From the NCBI GenBank assembly GCA_963693285.1, contig OY848923.1:3668038-3732037 (forward strand): 64,000 nucleotides of DNA. Direction: 5' to 3'. Within the stretch, counting starts at the first letter, position 1. Each line of letters opens with the position of its first letter. The DNA is from Xestospongia muta. Lineage: Eukaryota; Porifera; Demospongiae; Haplosclerida; Petrosiidae. The notes under the pieces were generated by a model. It worked only from the letters and a program-made list of their open reading frames with translations. It did no database searches and was not told the origin of the DNA. The position numbers and the translations under genes are program-made. Positions 22,930-33,823 of the stretch are shown in pieces.

Positions 22930-24740
22930 TAGCTGTAATTATATTCCCTGCCGTGGTAAAAGCCGCTCGGATGGAACACTCATTGCTGGTATGCATAAGT
23001 ACTTTCTAGCAAGATGGGATAAAACGCGATATCTTTTTTCGTTTTCTTTCCACCATTCCAATCTGTTTTCAGTGACTTGTAGTGATCTTTCCCATGAATA
23101 TTGAAGGAGTTCCTCTTTAGGATTGTAACTGTCAGTAGATGATGTAGACTGCTGAAATATTCCAGCCAGAATGGAATGTAATTCTTTAGTGCTATTAGTA
23201 CTAAACTTTGCCTTTTTACAATGTGGTGCTGCTAATTCACCTGCAGGATCTTCAACTTATTTTTGAACATGATCCCTACAAACAGCCATGGCCTCCTTTC
23301 TAACCTCTTCTTGAATGTTAAGTCGTTCAATGCTACTCATAAAAGGAACCTCCTTAAATCGGATGTCTAAGTAGCAAGCAATACTTAGAAGTCTACCTAC
23401 CTCTGGTGAATCATAGCGAGTCTGCAAGTTGTGTTTCATAGTTTTCTTCATCTCCTTGACAGCACCTAAATCACTATCTTTCACAGTAAGAACAGTATTT
23501 GAAAGATGATGTAGTAATGGTTTGATTGAAGAAGTAGTGGTATATTTCTCAGCACACATGGTATCACTTATGGGTTTGAATGGCTTCAACACCTCTAGAA
23601 TACTTTCAGCTATTGAAATATCTGTGTCATCAGGCATGAGATCTAAGCATTTCTGTTCTACAAGTGAAGCACAAATCGCCGTTTCTTGTTCACAAACCCT
23701 TTCAATCATACTGAAGGTTGAGTTCCAGCGAGTAACTATGTCCTGCACTAAACCATGTGTAGGTAAACCAAGAGCAGATTGTTACTCCTTAAAACAATAC
23801 ATTTCTTTACTGGACTTTCAGAAAAAAAACACTATATGTGAGCATTTAACAACCACTTGGTGAATCCTATGTACAGTTAGGTCAGCAGACACAGCTAGAT
23901 TCAATGTATGGCCAAAGCAATTCAAGTATAACCAACCCAGTACATCTTTTAGTGCTTTAACGATGTTGGCGGCATTGTCAATCGAGGTGCAGCTGACTTG
24001 AGCTTCATCGATGTTCCAATCACTCAAGCATTCTCCTAGAGCTTCAGGAAGGTTATCGGCAGTATAACTGATGGGCACCTCCTTATTTTCAAAGACAAAT
24101 GCTCCAGCTGCCAATCGGGTGTCAGAAAGTGTATGGTGAGACCAATATAGCTGGCATTGGTTCTGCTTGTCCAGCAGTCAGTGGTTAGTGCCACATAAGA
24201 GGCTCTTTTGATAGATAGAAAAATAAGGGACTGCTTCAGATCAATATACATTGTTGGAATAATCTTTTCAGTAAGAGTTTTGCGACTAGGAATATTGAAA
24301 CGTGGTTCAAGTTTTTCAACTAGGTGACAGAATCCTTTGCCATGCATTACATTGAGTGGCATCATCATGTCCTTGGCAACAAAATAGCCCACAGCTTTGG
24401 TTAGTTCCTTCGATCTAGTACTATCTGGCCGATATTTTTCCTGTTTAGCAAACATGGAGTTGATCGTAGGCGTTGTTGACTGAAGATCGCTATTGATTGT
24501 TGGTTTCAATGGAGTTTGAAGCTCAGCATACAGCGACGATGTTTGTTCCTTAAGTGAGAGAACAGATTTGTGGTGTTTCCACAATACTTGAGCTGGTGAT
24601 GAGGGTCACAAACAGTACAGTACACCTTCAGACAAATACAAATTAGCGAGCGACAAGCATGAAAAACAAGGAATTCACCTGGTCACCATCTGTAATTTTA
24701 CCTTCCACACATTTGAAGCCAAAGTATTCCATACTTCACT
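22930..24740 (-). pseudogene. hAT / ZBED-type transposase, frameshifted
   Basis: Read on the minus strand from 24740: a short lead with a BED finger (YCTVCDPHHQ..LFSHLRNKH), a piece at 24036-24584 with ALTTDCWTSRTNASYIGLT (first catalytic region), a piece at 23818-24114 with CTSIDNAANI and FGHTLNLAV, then 23257-23748 with VTRWNSTFSMIERV (the RW region). The C-terminal dimerisation segment at about 22935-23095 reads WWKENEKRYRVLSHLARKYL, then PAMSVPSERL, and then shifts frame. At least three frame changes are needed to read through. The order and spacing are those of ZBED-like hAT transposases, which cut and paste DNA with 8-bp target duplications. Confidence 0.85.
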
Positions 24741-24762
24741 AGTGGAATTTGCAATAGGCCCT

Positions 24763-24988
24763 TGTGGTATCTCAATGATTTTTGGTGATATTAACTTAAT
24801 ATTCTATTCATGCTAATATAATTATGCTAATGTATTATGGTTTGTAGGTGTGAAACTACGTGTAGAACTTCTAGAATAATCCATTGAGTTTTATATATAA
24901 ATGTGTGTGCATGTGTTTTCTGTGTTCGTTCATGCTCTCACTTTTCAATCAGTTGTTTTATATTCGAAGGAGTACCTAGATGATTACA
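24763..24988 (+). repeat. 5' long terminal repeat
   Basis: 226 bp, TGTGGTATC to GATTACA. It contains a TATATATAAA box-like word about 90 bp before the end. The following CATTGGCGACGAGG is the position where the tRNA primer site would lie. Confidence 0.9.
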
Positions 24989-25019
24989 CATTGGCGACGA
25001 GGTATCGTAACGTTCCCAC

Positions 25020-25740
25020 GACCATATCATCCGTTGGTAAAATCAAATTGTTTGACCCTACTCAAGAGACCTTCCCTGCTATGTGAAGAGAATTAAGAAT
25101 TTCTTCTCCGCCAACGAGGTTGCTGATGCTAAACAAAAGTTTGTATTCTTAAATTCACTTGGTAGAAAGCACTACAACCTCTTGTCAAATCTCTTAAGCC
25201 CCGCTGAACCAGAAGACAAATCTCTTGACAAACTTATCACTGTGTTGACCAAGCATTTCCAACCTACTACATCCGTCATCGCTGAACGATACTCGTTTTA
25301 TTGCTGTTGTCAGATCCCTAACGAAAGTATAGCTGACTTTGTGGTCAGTTTAAAGAAGTCAATTACTTGTTGTCAGTACAAACCTCAAGTGCGAAGTATA
25401 TTACTCAGAGACCGTTTTGTGTATGGCTTGGCCCACGAGGCAACTCGAAAACACTTGCTCATGAAAGACAATGATCTCATGTTCGATCGAGCTGTGGAAA
25501 TAGCCACCAGTGTGGAGAGAGCATCTGTTCAAGCAAGGCAGATAAAAATGTCAGACAGCAAGGTGTCAGTTAATCAGGTGAAAGGTATGCAACAGACTAG
25601 TTATTCCGTCAATCCTCCCAAAGTTTGTTACCATTGTGGGGGACCTCATCTGGATACGTGTTGTTTTGTTCATGAAACTTGTTGAGCATGTGGCAAGACT
25701 GGCCATATTGCCAGAGTGTGTTGAAGCAAACACTCAGAGC
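25020..25740 (+). pseudogene. gag-like region of the LTR element
   Basis: The capsid-like frame runs from about 25020 to 25683 with a TGA at 25084. At 25627-25720 there are two zinc knuckles: the first is CYHCGGPHLDTC (C-x2-C-x3-H-x4-C), the second has CGKTGHIARVC with its first spacer interrupted by TGA. Zinc knuckles bind the element's RNA in this family. The stops make it non-functional. Confidence 0.75.
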
Positions 25741-25891
25741 ATGGTACAAGTTCTGATCTGGTAGCTCAAGAACTGATCCTCAAAACCGAACATATCTTCT
25801 CGAAGTTTACAACTCGATTTCAGATCCATCTCCTAGGACAACCAGCAACCCATCCAGTTCAACAACTACTGCATCATCTGAAGTATATACA

Positions 25892-26200
25892 ATGTTTCCA
25901 GTGGTCTCCAGATCCAAACCGTTCACCGTGTTTGTTATGATTAATAACCATCCAGTCCCTATGGAATTGGATACGGGAGCATCAGTTTCTGTTATTAGCG
26001 AGTCTACCTACAATACAGTGCTGAAGGATACAATACCTTTGGAGTCAACAGATATTAGACTACGTACGTATATGGGGGAAGAGTTACCAGTGTTAGGTGT
26101 GGCCACAGTTGCTGTCAGCTTTGAGTCGCAATCAACTTTTCTTCCATTAGCGGTCGTTAAAGGTGACGGAGCATCCCTGTTTGGCCGTAATTGGATATAA
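25892..26200 (+). pseudogene. Aspartic protease region of the LTR element
   Basis: The active-site motif LDTGASVSVIS lies near 25970 and the domain ends at LFGRNWI followed by TAA at 26198. This is the usual single-motif retropepsin that works as a dimer. The TAA separates it from the reverse transcriptase. Confidence 0.8.
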
Positions 26201-26233
26201 CATATCAAACTGAATTGGCCTGTCATTCATAGA

Positions 26234-27570
26234 GTGTCTAACAATTGGGAAGTGGATGACCTGCTCCAGAAATATCAACAGTTTTTCCGTGAGGAGTTAA
26301 TAAACCTTAAAGGCATGGAAGCTCAAATACATGTTTCACCCAATACACAACCTCGTTACTTCAAACCCAGGCCATTGGCATACTCACTAAAAGCCAAAGT
26401 GGAAAAGGAGCTTGACCGGTTGCAGGAAGCTGGAGTCATCAGGCCAGTCCAACTTTCAGACTAGGCAGCGCCAAGAGTACCCATTGTGAAAGCGGATGGA
26501 AGTATTCGCATCTGTGTTGACTATAAAGTGGCAGTCAACGCTGTGTCAAAATTGGACAATTACCCATTACCAAGAGTGGACCACTTCTTTACTGCAATGT
26601 CCGGAGGGAAAGTATTTTCGAAACTTGACCTCACACATGCTTACCAGCAGGTACTGTTATCTGACAGTTCAAAAAAGTATCCTACTATCAACGCTACCAA
26701 AGGTCTTTTTTAATACCAATGACTACCGTTTGGCATATCGTCGGCACCAGCCATTTTTCAATGAGCAATGGAGGGCTTATTGCAAGATTTAACTGTCGTA
26801 GTTTATCTAGACGACGTGCTGGTGACAGGTCCAAATAAGGAAGAACATCTCAAGAACCTTGATAAGGTGATGGACCACCTAAAATCTGCTTGGGTAACTC
26901 TGAAGCAACCCAAGTGTATTTTCCTGGCCCCATCTGTCGAGTACCTGGGACATATTATTGATAAGGATGGTCTGCACCCAGCACCTGAGAAAGTCTGAGC
27001 GATTCAAGATACCCCCGAACCACATAACTTGTCAGAACTAAAGTCCTTCCTTGGACTCATAAATTATTATTCTAAATTCATGTCTAACCTTGCTATGTAT
27101 CTTTCTCCCCTCTATAGGTTGATGCAAAAAGATGTTAAATGGTCTTGGACAAAAGAACACTCTGAAGCATTCAAGCAAGCCAAACAGCTACTGCAATCAT
27201 CCACCGTGTTAGTTCATTATGATAGTCAACAAGAACTGATTGTGTCTTGTGATGCATCACAATATGGACTGGGTGCCAATTTAGCCCATAAAATAGACAA
27301 CAACACCGAAAAACCCATCGCCTTTGCCTCCCGTACTCTGGCTAAGTGGAGCAGAAATACTTCCAAATTGAAAAAGAGGAGTTAGCCATTATATTTGCAG
27401 TAAAAAAATTCCATCAATATTTGTATGGATGGTTCTTCACTATTTATTCAGACCACCAGCCCCTGAAGTATCTCTTCAATGAATCCAGACAAGTACCAGT
27501 GATGGCTTCCTCAAGAATACAGAGATGGGCATTCATGTTAGGGGCATATCAATATAGCATCCAACATTGA
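26234..27570 (+). pseudogene. Reverse transcriptase and RNase H region of the LTR element
   Basis: Reverse transcriptase blocks are seen in order: KADGSIRICVDYK, then KLDLTHAYQQ, then LPFGISSAPAIFQ, then the catalytic VVYLDDVLVTG near 26810, then KCIFLAPSVEYLGH. RNase H follows from about 27235 with [24 protein letters not shown] and SDHQPLKYLF. TAG at 26462, TAA at 26711, TGAs near 26728, 26764 and 26996, and a frameshift near 27345 break the frame. The HQPLKYL block then runs to a TGA at 27568. Confidence 0.85.
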
Positions 27571-27829
27571 CCTGGAAAAAATGGGTAATGCAGATGCCCT
27601 AACTCGGTTACCACTTCCAAAACATCCAGAAGTGTCGGACATTCCACCACCAGGAGATATCAAGATGTTTTTCCAGCACCTTTCAAAAACCATAATAACT
27701 GCCTCTCATATTTGCAAGTGGACAGAAAAAGACCCTACATTATCAAGAATTCACCACTCCTCCTTCACGGTTGGCCAGAAACAATTTCTGATTCCTCCTT
27801 TTGCCCTTACTTCAATCGTCATAAAGAAC

Positions 27830-28972
27830 TGAGTGCTGTAGATTGCTGTATTCTTTGGGGGGCTAGAGTTGTGATTCCCCCACCTGAATGCAAGTTGGTA
27901 TTATCCCAACTTCATGATACTCACCCTGGGATTTGTAAAATGAAGAGTCTTGCTCGCTCGTATGTCTGGTGGCCAGGGATGGACAATGATATCAATACCA
28001 CTGTTCAGCACTGTGACACTTGTCAACAACACAGACCGTCCCCCCAAAGAGCCCCCCTACATCCATGGGAATGGCCTTAATGCCCATGGTAGAATGCACA
28101 TTGACCACGCTGGTCCATTTCAAGGAATGCTTTTCCTAGTACTGGTGGATGCGCATTCCAAGTGGATAGAGGTACATATAGTTCCCTCTACATCAGCTGC
28201 ATCGACTATTACCAAATTACAAGACATTTTCGCTACATTTGGTCTACCAGATCAACTAGTGTCAGATAATGGTTCCGGCTTTACTACTGTAGAGTTCCAG
28301 CAATTTTTAGCAGCCAATGGAATAAAACAAGTCCTTATATCACCATATCACCCATCGTCAAATGGACTAGCTGAGAGAGTGGTAGAGACATTCAAGAATG
28401 CAGTAACGAAGTTAGGTGGCACAATGGAAGTTAGACTCAGTCAGTTCTTATTCAAGTATCGTATTACCCCTCAGACAACAACTGGAGTCTATCCAGCCCA
28501 ACTTTTGATGGCAAGGAGATTGAAGACTCACTTAGATCTACTCCACCCAGATACAGCTGTGTGAATGAATGAAAAGCAGGAGAAAAGTATCCCAGGAAGA
28601 GCACTGAGACAATTTGAAGTTGGAGAAAAGGTTTTTGCCAAGAATTTCCATGGACCGAAATGGATTACAGGGAGGATAGTTAAAGTTACAGGACCTGTGT
28701 CATACCAGATTGAAACAGATGAAGGATTAGTCTTACGAAGACATGTAGACCAGCTGAGAGGACAGTATGCAAATGAAACAAGTGGGTCAGACACCCAATT
28801 ACTGTCATGCGTCGATGATGAGTGGGTTGGGCAAGATGGGTTCTCCAGTAATTTCCCAATACCTGTGATTCCCAGCCGTCCTATACCTCCAACTGATGGA
28901 ACAGCTCCTATCCGACATTCCACGCGGTCTCGTCCACCAGTTGACAGGTATTCACCCTCACGTTACACTTAA
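27830..28972 (+). pseudogene. Integrase region of the LTR element
   Basis: The zinc-binding H2C2 part (LHDTHPG, then CDTCQQH) lies at 27910-28035. The core follows from 28095, with catalytic residues in MHIDHAGPF, VSDNGSGF and HPSSNGLAERVVETF (the D, D and E). The C-terminal part (28565-28972) has GPVSYQIET, the GPY-type module of this family, and a stop between core and C-terminus at 28562. Frame changes occur near 28080. Confidence 0.85.
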
Positions 28973-28983
28973 AGGAGGAGGAG

Positions 28984-29209
28984 TGTTGTATCTCAATGAC
29001 TTTTGGTGATATTAAATTAATATTCTATTCATGCTAATATAATTATGCTAATGTATTATGGTTTGTAGGTGTGAAACCATGTGTAGAACTTCTAGAATAT
29101 TCCATTGAGTTTTATATATAAACGTGTGTGCATGTGTTTTCTGTGTTCGTTCGTGCTCTCACTTTTTGATCAGTTATTTTATATTTGAAGGAGTACCTAG
29201 ATCACTACA
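28984..29209 (+). repeat. 3' long terminal repeat
   Basis: 226 bp, TGTTGTATC to CACTACA, the same length as the 5' LTR with no indels seen, only substitutions. Confidence 0.9.
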
Positions 29210-30249
29210 GCACTAAATTAGCAGACTGTAACAAAGAGCCTGCCATGTTAATTTCAACACGTGCTTACTGGTAGTGGGTGTGGCGATACTGTCAATACCA
29301 AGTGTACACATATCGATCTGTACTTAACTATCAATACTATCATGAGTATTGATGTATTGCCCAGTCCTAAATATTATACTAGTTATATAATTGTTATTAT
29401 TATATCAAATGTACTTATATTTTTTAGTAATAAACTGATTACATAATCACTTTGTGTAGGTTATAATCTAACTAACTAGAATAGTGGAAATATTGTCTTG
29501 TTACAAGTGTACCAGATCAAGAGCTATCAGCTTTATTACTTACTGGGAACAGATGTTTGTAAGTTATAAATTAATAAAGTGACAGTACATATATATACTT
29601 TAAAAGATGACATATACTGTCAAATATAATCACCATTGAGTTACTATTACTTTATACTACTTTAAAGTTAGGTTACAGTATGTGCTACAGTAATGTTAAT
29701 ATGATCATTACTAACATTGGTTATATTCACTTGCCATAAACAGTGAGACATGTTATATAGAGATGCATAATTATAATACAACGTGTCTACCCAATCCAAC
29801 ATCTAATGATCTGTACTAGACCTTTATTTACATTATAAGAGTATCTCTTTTACTTAATACTTTATATGTTGTAATGTTCTGATCTATGTAATGATGTATA
29901 TAAGAAGGAGTGGAGCTATGAATTCAAATTTTATACATAAGTGCACACTGCTATGAATATTATTGCATCATTCAACTGATTACCGTATAATGGGTATTAT
30001 TTGCGGCGAATTTAATTTGGCGTATTAACGGTCTGCAACAAAATCTTCAAATCAAAAACCGTCAATAAGTTTTCACGCCTCACTGCACATGATCACCATT
30101 TGCTACCCGCTACATAAATGGTGTTATTTCACGAAGAGAACTGTCCTGCCTAATGAAGAGTATTGTGCATCCTTATCACGTAAAGAACTAAAAGAAGCCA
30201 ACAAGAAAGTTGATTTGTGTTTAAAAGAAATTTATAAGTAAATGCAAGT

Positions 30250-31486
30250 GCAAATGGAGTAGCCACCAGTCACAGAGGTCAGTACAATGAATATACACTA
30301 GAACAACGAGCACAAATTGGAAAATATTTGGCTGAAAATGGGCCTACCAGAGCTGCTAGGCATTTTTCAAAATTACTAAGTATTGTTATTCCAGAGACAA
30401 CAGCAAGAAGGTTAAAGGCTGAATATTTGAAGAAGCTGTCAGAGAGTGAAAATAGATATCACAGTGAAAAGTTTGCCTATTGAACATAAAGGCAGGCCAC
30501 TACTGCTTGGTCAAGTCTTAGACACAGCCATACAAGACTACATTAAGGCACTTTGTACAGTGGGAGGGGTAGCGAACACCAGTATTGTTATGGCTGCTGC
30601 AGAAGGAATAGTAGCTTCCCGTGATCAAAGCTTATTGATACAATATGGTGGACACATTCAAATCACAAAAACATGGGCTAAATCTCTACTTTACAGGATG
30701 GGCTACATTAAAAGAAAGTGCTCAAATGCAGGAAAGATGTCAGTTTATCAATTCAAGGAGCTTCAAGGTGTTTTCCTAGCTGATATTCAGGCAGAGATTG
30801 CAATGAATGACATCCCAAATGAAATGATTTTTAATTGGGACCAAACAGCTCTCCAGTTTGTTCCAATAGGTCTGTGGACCATGCATCATGCTGGAGAGAA
30901 GGTTATACCCATTGCTGATAGCGATGACAAACGTCAAGTCACAGCTGTTATTGCTGCCACCCTCACAGATGAACTCTTGCCTCCTCAAATCAACTATAAA
31001 GGTAAAACAGAAAGGTGTCATCCAAAACGCACTATTCCTAAGGATCAGGACATCTGGCACAATGATAATCACTGGTCCGCTGAAGATAACATTAAAAGGT
31101 ATGTTGAGAAAATCATTGTACCTTTTCTTAATGAAAAGCGAACAGCTTTAAAGCTCAATCGATCCCATCCTGCATTAGCAATTTTTGATTATTTTCATGG
31201 ACAAACTACACCTGACTTCTATTCTCCACTAAAACAGTATAACATTATTCCAATTCTAATACCAGCAAATTGCACTGATAAACTACAGTCACTAGATGTT
31301 TCCTTGAACAAGCCTCTTAAAGATGAAGTGAAGAAGAGATTCCAGGCTTGGTATGCTAATGAGATCCAAGAGCAACTTAAAACTGTTCCTGTCTATGAAG
31401 TAAAAGTTGATGTCACAACTGGTATTATCAAGGCAAAAAATTTTGGCTGCATGGTTTATTTCTGCTTTGGAAACCATTTAAGCTAG
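30250..31486 (+). pseudogene. Pogo/Tigger-type DDE transposase
   Basis: The long frame 30446-31486 (346 codons) holds the catalytic core: NWDQTAL near 30835 (first Asp), ALAIFDYFHGQ near 31175 (second Asp), and DKLQSLDVSLNKP near 31280 (third acidic residue), as in DDE_1 / CENP-B-like transposases. The N-terminal helix-turn-helix part (EYTLEQRAQIGKYLAENG, then TRAARHFSKLL) reads in another frame at 30245-30440, so a frameshift lies near 30443. The enzyme cuts at TA sites. The second-Asp motif has HGQ where RGQ is usual. The frameshift probably inactivates this copy, although the rest of the core is open, which suggests a relatively young element. Confidence 0.82.
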
Positions 31487-32124
31487 ACCTGAGATAATAG
31501 TCAATGGCTTTAGAGAAGCTGGCATTTTGGAAGCTGTCACCTCTGTTACACAAGACTTTCTTTGCACTTATACATTTTTACTTGTTGTATATTTAATCAA
31601 CGTATGATATATTAGTTACATGTTTTCAAAATGATAATGAAATGGTCAATGCATGTGTAACAGAAGTATGTTCTATAATTTTTTACCATTACCTATAACT
31701 TGTATAGTCTCTACTGGGAATGATACGAGATGACTATCTTCAAAACAATTCAATAAATGCTCTCTCATGTATTGTTGTTGATAGATGCATAGCTTGGATT
31801 GCCACCATTAGCTAGCAATGTAGCTGTAGCTATAGCAAACACACCACAATTGTTTACACCAACCTGCTTTGGGCTTTCTTCGATCATGATCTTAATGCCT
31901 GCTCCAAAATGCTTTAGGATGACTTGTTGTGTTGTTGGGTCACTGATGAATATAGAGAATCAGACACTTTTACTACACCGTGAGAACATCCAATCATTGT
32001 TGCAACAATTTAATGATTCCCTCTACAGTGTATTATCTGCAAGGCATGGGAAGAAGTAATCATAGTAGTAAATGTAGGCAATACAAAAGTGAATTCAACT
32101 CATGAAATATCATGATTTTGCTTT

Positions 32125-32440
32125 TTCAGAAGTGCTTAGTCAAAGTTTATGTGCTTGTCTGTCATCCAATTTCCAGAGGTAATGATCTCTTTATCCTCCA
32201 GAGTTAAGTCAATGCAATCATAAGTTATCCACAGAACAGGCTCTTCTCTTCCGTGACTGTTTCATCTAGCTCTACAGAATCAATCCCTCTTTTCTTACAT
32301 GGGTGTTTTAATGTAGTTTCAGCTTCATAGACATAACAAGCCAGTAGCTTTTTGATTTTTGCCACATTACCACTCACACCTCTAAATCTCAGGAGACAAG
32401 GAACCTCTAGTCCTGCTTGTGGAAGGTTGATAGAATACTG
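32125..32440 (-). pseudogene. Possible Ulp1-like (C48) protease N-terminal fragment on the reverse strand of the Tigger element
   Basis: On the minus strand one frame reads LPQAGLEVPCLLRFRG, then VAKIKKLLACYVYEAE, then CKKRGIDSVELDE and on to a stop near 32237. An adjacent frame reads WITYDCIDLTLEDKEI, then NWMTDKHINFD and stop. The last part resembles the segment just before the catalytic core of transposon-borne Ulp1 proteases (LT..D...I..G.WL.D.HI). A related sequence occurs in the Ginger-like remnant at 42.4-43.1 kb. The catalytic His and Cys are absent here. Confidence 0.4.
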
Positions 32441-32929
32441 CCTCTTTCATGTAACAACGCAACTTATGCTGCCATTTCTTTAATGAAGAGATAACAAGCA
32501 GGAGATATTTTTCTAAGCATATGGCTGACAACAATACTTTCCCTCAGTACAGCAACTGCATATCAATCTTTTACATTACCTTCTTTAATTCAAAATTTCA
32601 ACTCTTTGTCAAGTACAGGTGTCCAAACACTCTCATATATATATGGTGACCTCGCACACAACTAGCAATCTCGTAAGCATCCATCAATCTTACTTTCACG
32701 AGAGTTCACGTGGCGTTATACTGGTAGTACCCCAGTACCACCCACCGTTAATTAATACCACCTACATTTAATGACAATAATTATTATTTTAATAAATCGG
32801 CAAATTTTAATTTTGCTTAGTTTGATGGCAAACCGTCAAATATTTTGGCCGCCAATAATACCCACTATACGGTATATCTCATAGTGACATAAAGAATAAT
32901 AAGTGATGATGTTATGTTATCACTATTTG

Positions 32930-33690
32930 TTATCCACATGAAATTTGCACCAATCAATTCAGCTCACAAACACACATTTTGCATATAAAATTTGGCTGTC
33001 TAGTGCTACGAGAAAATAGTAAACTAAAAAAATCCATACGCTTTTAATGGCATACCTTGGACATACTTCAATTTACACACCTTCGAGGATTTAACAAGAA
33101 AAACATTTTTCACCTTGCAAAGTCAGTTGTTTGTCACGTGGCAATTCAAAATTACAGTTCTAATTATAATATTAGGACCAGATGTTCTATTGTAAATTCA
33201 TTGAAATAACAATCAGGTATAGTCTTTTGTGATTTTTCATCTGATGGCTTCACGATCAAAATCATCAAGTAACAGGTGTCTGGAGTGTCTGTATCTCTTT
33301 GTTGGAGTTGAAAAAGCAGCTCCACCTGCATCAAGTTTCTCTCTTTGTAGCCTCTTGATGCTGGTAACTAAAACTCCTGTGACATCAGAGGTTCGTTTAA
33401 GAGGTTTTTGAGTCTGTTGATGCCTGCTGACTTCCTCAAAATAGTCTTAGACATTCACAACAACCTCCTTTGTTTGTGATTTCAGTCTTTTCACTTTGCT
33501 TTTTTATGAGCACAAAAAATGTGGTCTATTCGCCTGACATTCACGTGAACTAACAATAACTAATATTAAATGTACTTCAGTGCTAATTGCATATGATTAC
33601 GTGAGGAAATACCTCACCTTACATTCTATGCATGCAACACCTTTTTTAATGAAGGGACCAACTCAACTCGTACAGAGTATAGTATAGTTA
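32930..33690 (-). mobile_element. Element D: truncated relative of elements A and B
   Basis: It matches element A in the same orientation at 32940-33160 (TGCACCAATCAATTCAGCT, then TCTAGTGCTACGAGAAA). It ends at right with CCAACTCAACTCGTACAGAG and TATAGT, the family's terminal repeat. No left terminal repeat was found next to the Tigger element, so the left end is lost. It is in the opposite orientation to element B. Confidence 0.62.
33225..33500 (-). pseudogene. IS630/mariner-like transposase N-terminal fragment in element D
   Basis: On the minus strand the reading has QTKEVVVNV, TAA, DYFEEVSRHQQTQKPLKRTS, then LVTSIKRLQREKLDAGGAAF, then LLDDFDREAIR and TGA. It matches the plus-strand piece at 18935-19081 and extends it by about 45 residues. 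Two in-frame stops show it is dead. Confidence 0.55.
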
Positions 33691-33823
33691 TTATATTAAT
33701 AGTTATTATAATTACTACTAATATATTTACATGTATTAGTAGTTGACATAGTTAGTATACTACTACTTTACTATAATATTATCACTTTGTTTTCAGGTCA
33801 TTATAATATAGTACATTTTGAAC

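Larger units (their letters stand above)
24763..29209 (+). mobile_element. Ty3/gypsy-type LTR retrotransposon, decayed but full length
   Basis: Two 226-bp LTRs (24763-24988 and 28984-29209) begin TGT and end ACA. By eye they differ at about 14 positions (about 6 percent). A purine tract AAAGGAGGAGGAG (28971-28983) abuts the 3' LTR. The flanks GCCCT (24758-24762) and GCACT (29210-29214) fit a 5-bp target duplication with one change. Internal order is gag, protease, reverse transcriptase, RNase H, integrase, as in Ty3/gypsy. About ten in-frame stops and one or more frameshifts interrupt the coding region. It lies in the hAT element and is therefore younger than it. Confidence 0.92.
22709..29369 (-). 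mobile_element. hAT transposon (ZBED-like), split by an LTR retrotransposon
   Basis: The left end TAGGGCTGCGCGATGCATGA pairs with the right end at 29348-29369 (reverse complement TAGGACTGGGCAATACATCA). The 8-bp duplication AATATTAT is exact at 22701-22708 and 29370-29377. The minus strand encodes a BED zinc finger (CxxC..HxxxxH form) at about 24590-24640, then transposase pieces in shifting frames down to 22900. The LTR element at 24763-29209 interrupts it near the N-terminus, and the presumed start codon lies beyond the insertion at 29244-29246. Without the insert the element is about 2.2 kb, normal for a hAT. Multiple frameshifts make it inactive. Confidence 0.88.
29983..32872 (+). mobile_element. 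Pogo/Tigger-like DNA transposon with TA target
   Basis: The ends CCGTATAATGGGTATTATTT (left) and, as reverse complement of the right end, CCGTATAGTGGGTATTATTG form terminal inverted repeats flanked by TA on both sides (29981-29982 and 32873-32874). The 2.9-kb interior encodes a DDE transposase at 30250-31486 on the plus strand, and a decayed minus-strand reading at 32125-32440. This end structure and enzyme are those of the pogo/Tigger group. Confidence 0.85.

Noticed and set aside
22363..22950. ORF at 22735-22932 as a gene
   Set aside because: It is within the left end of the hAT element and has no likeness or splice context.
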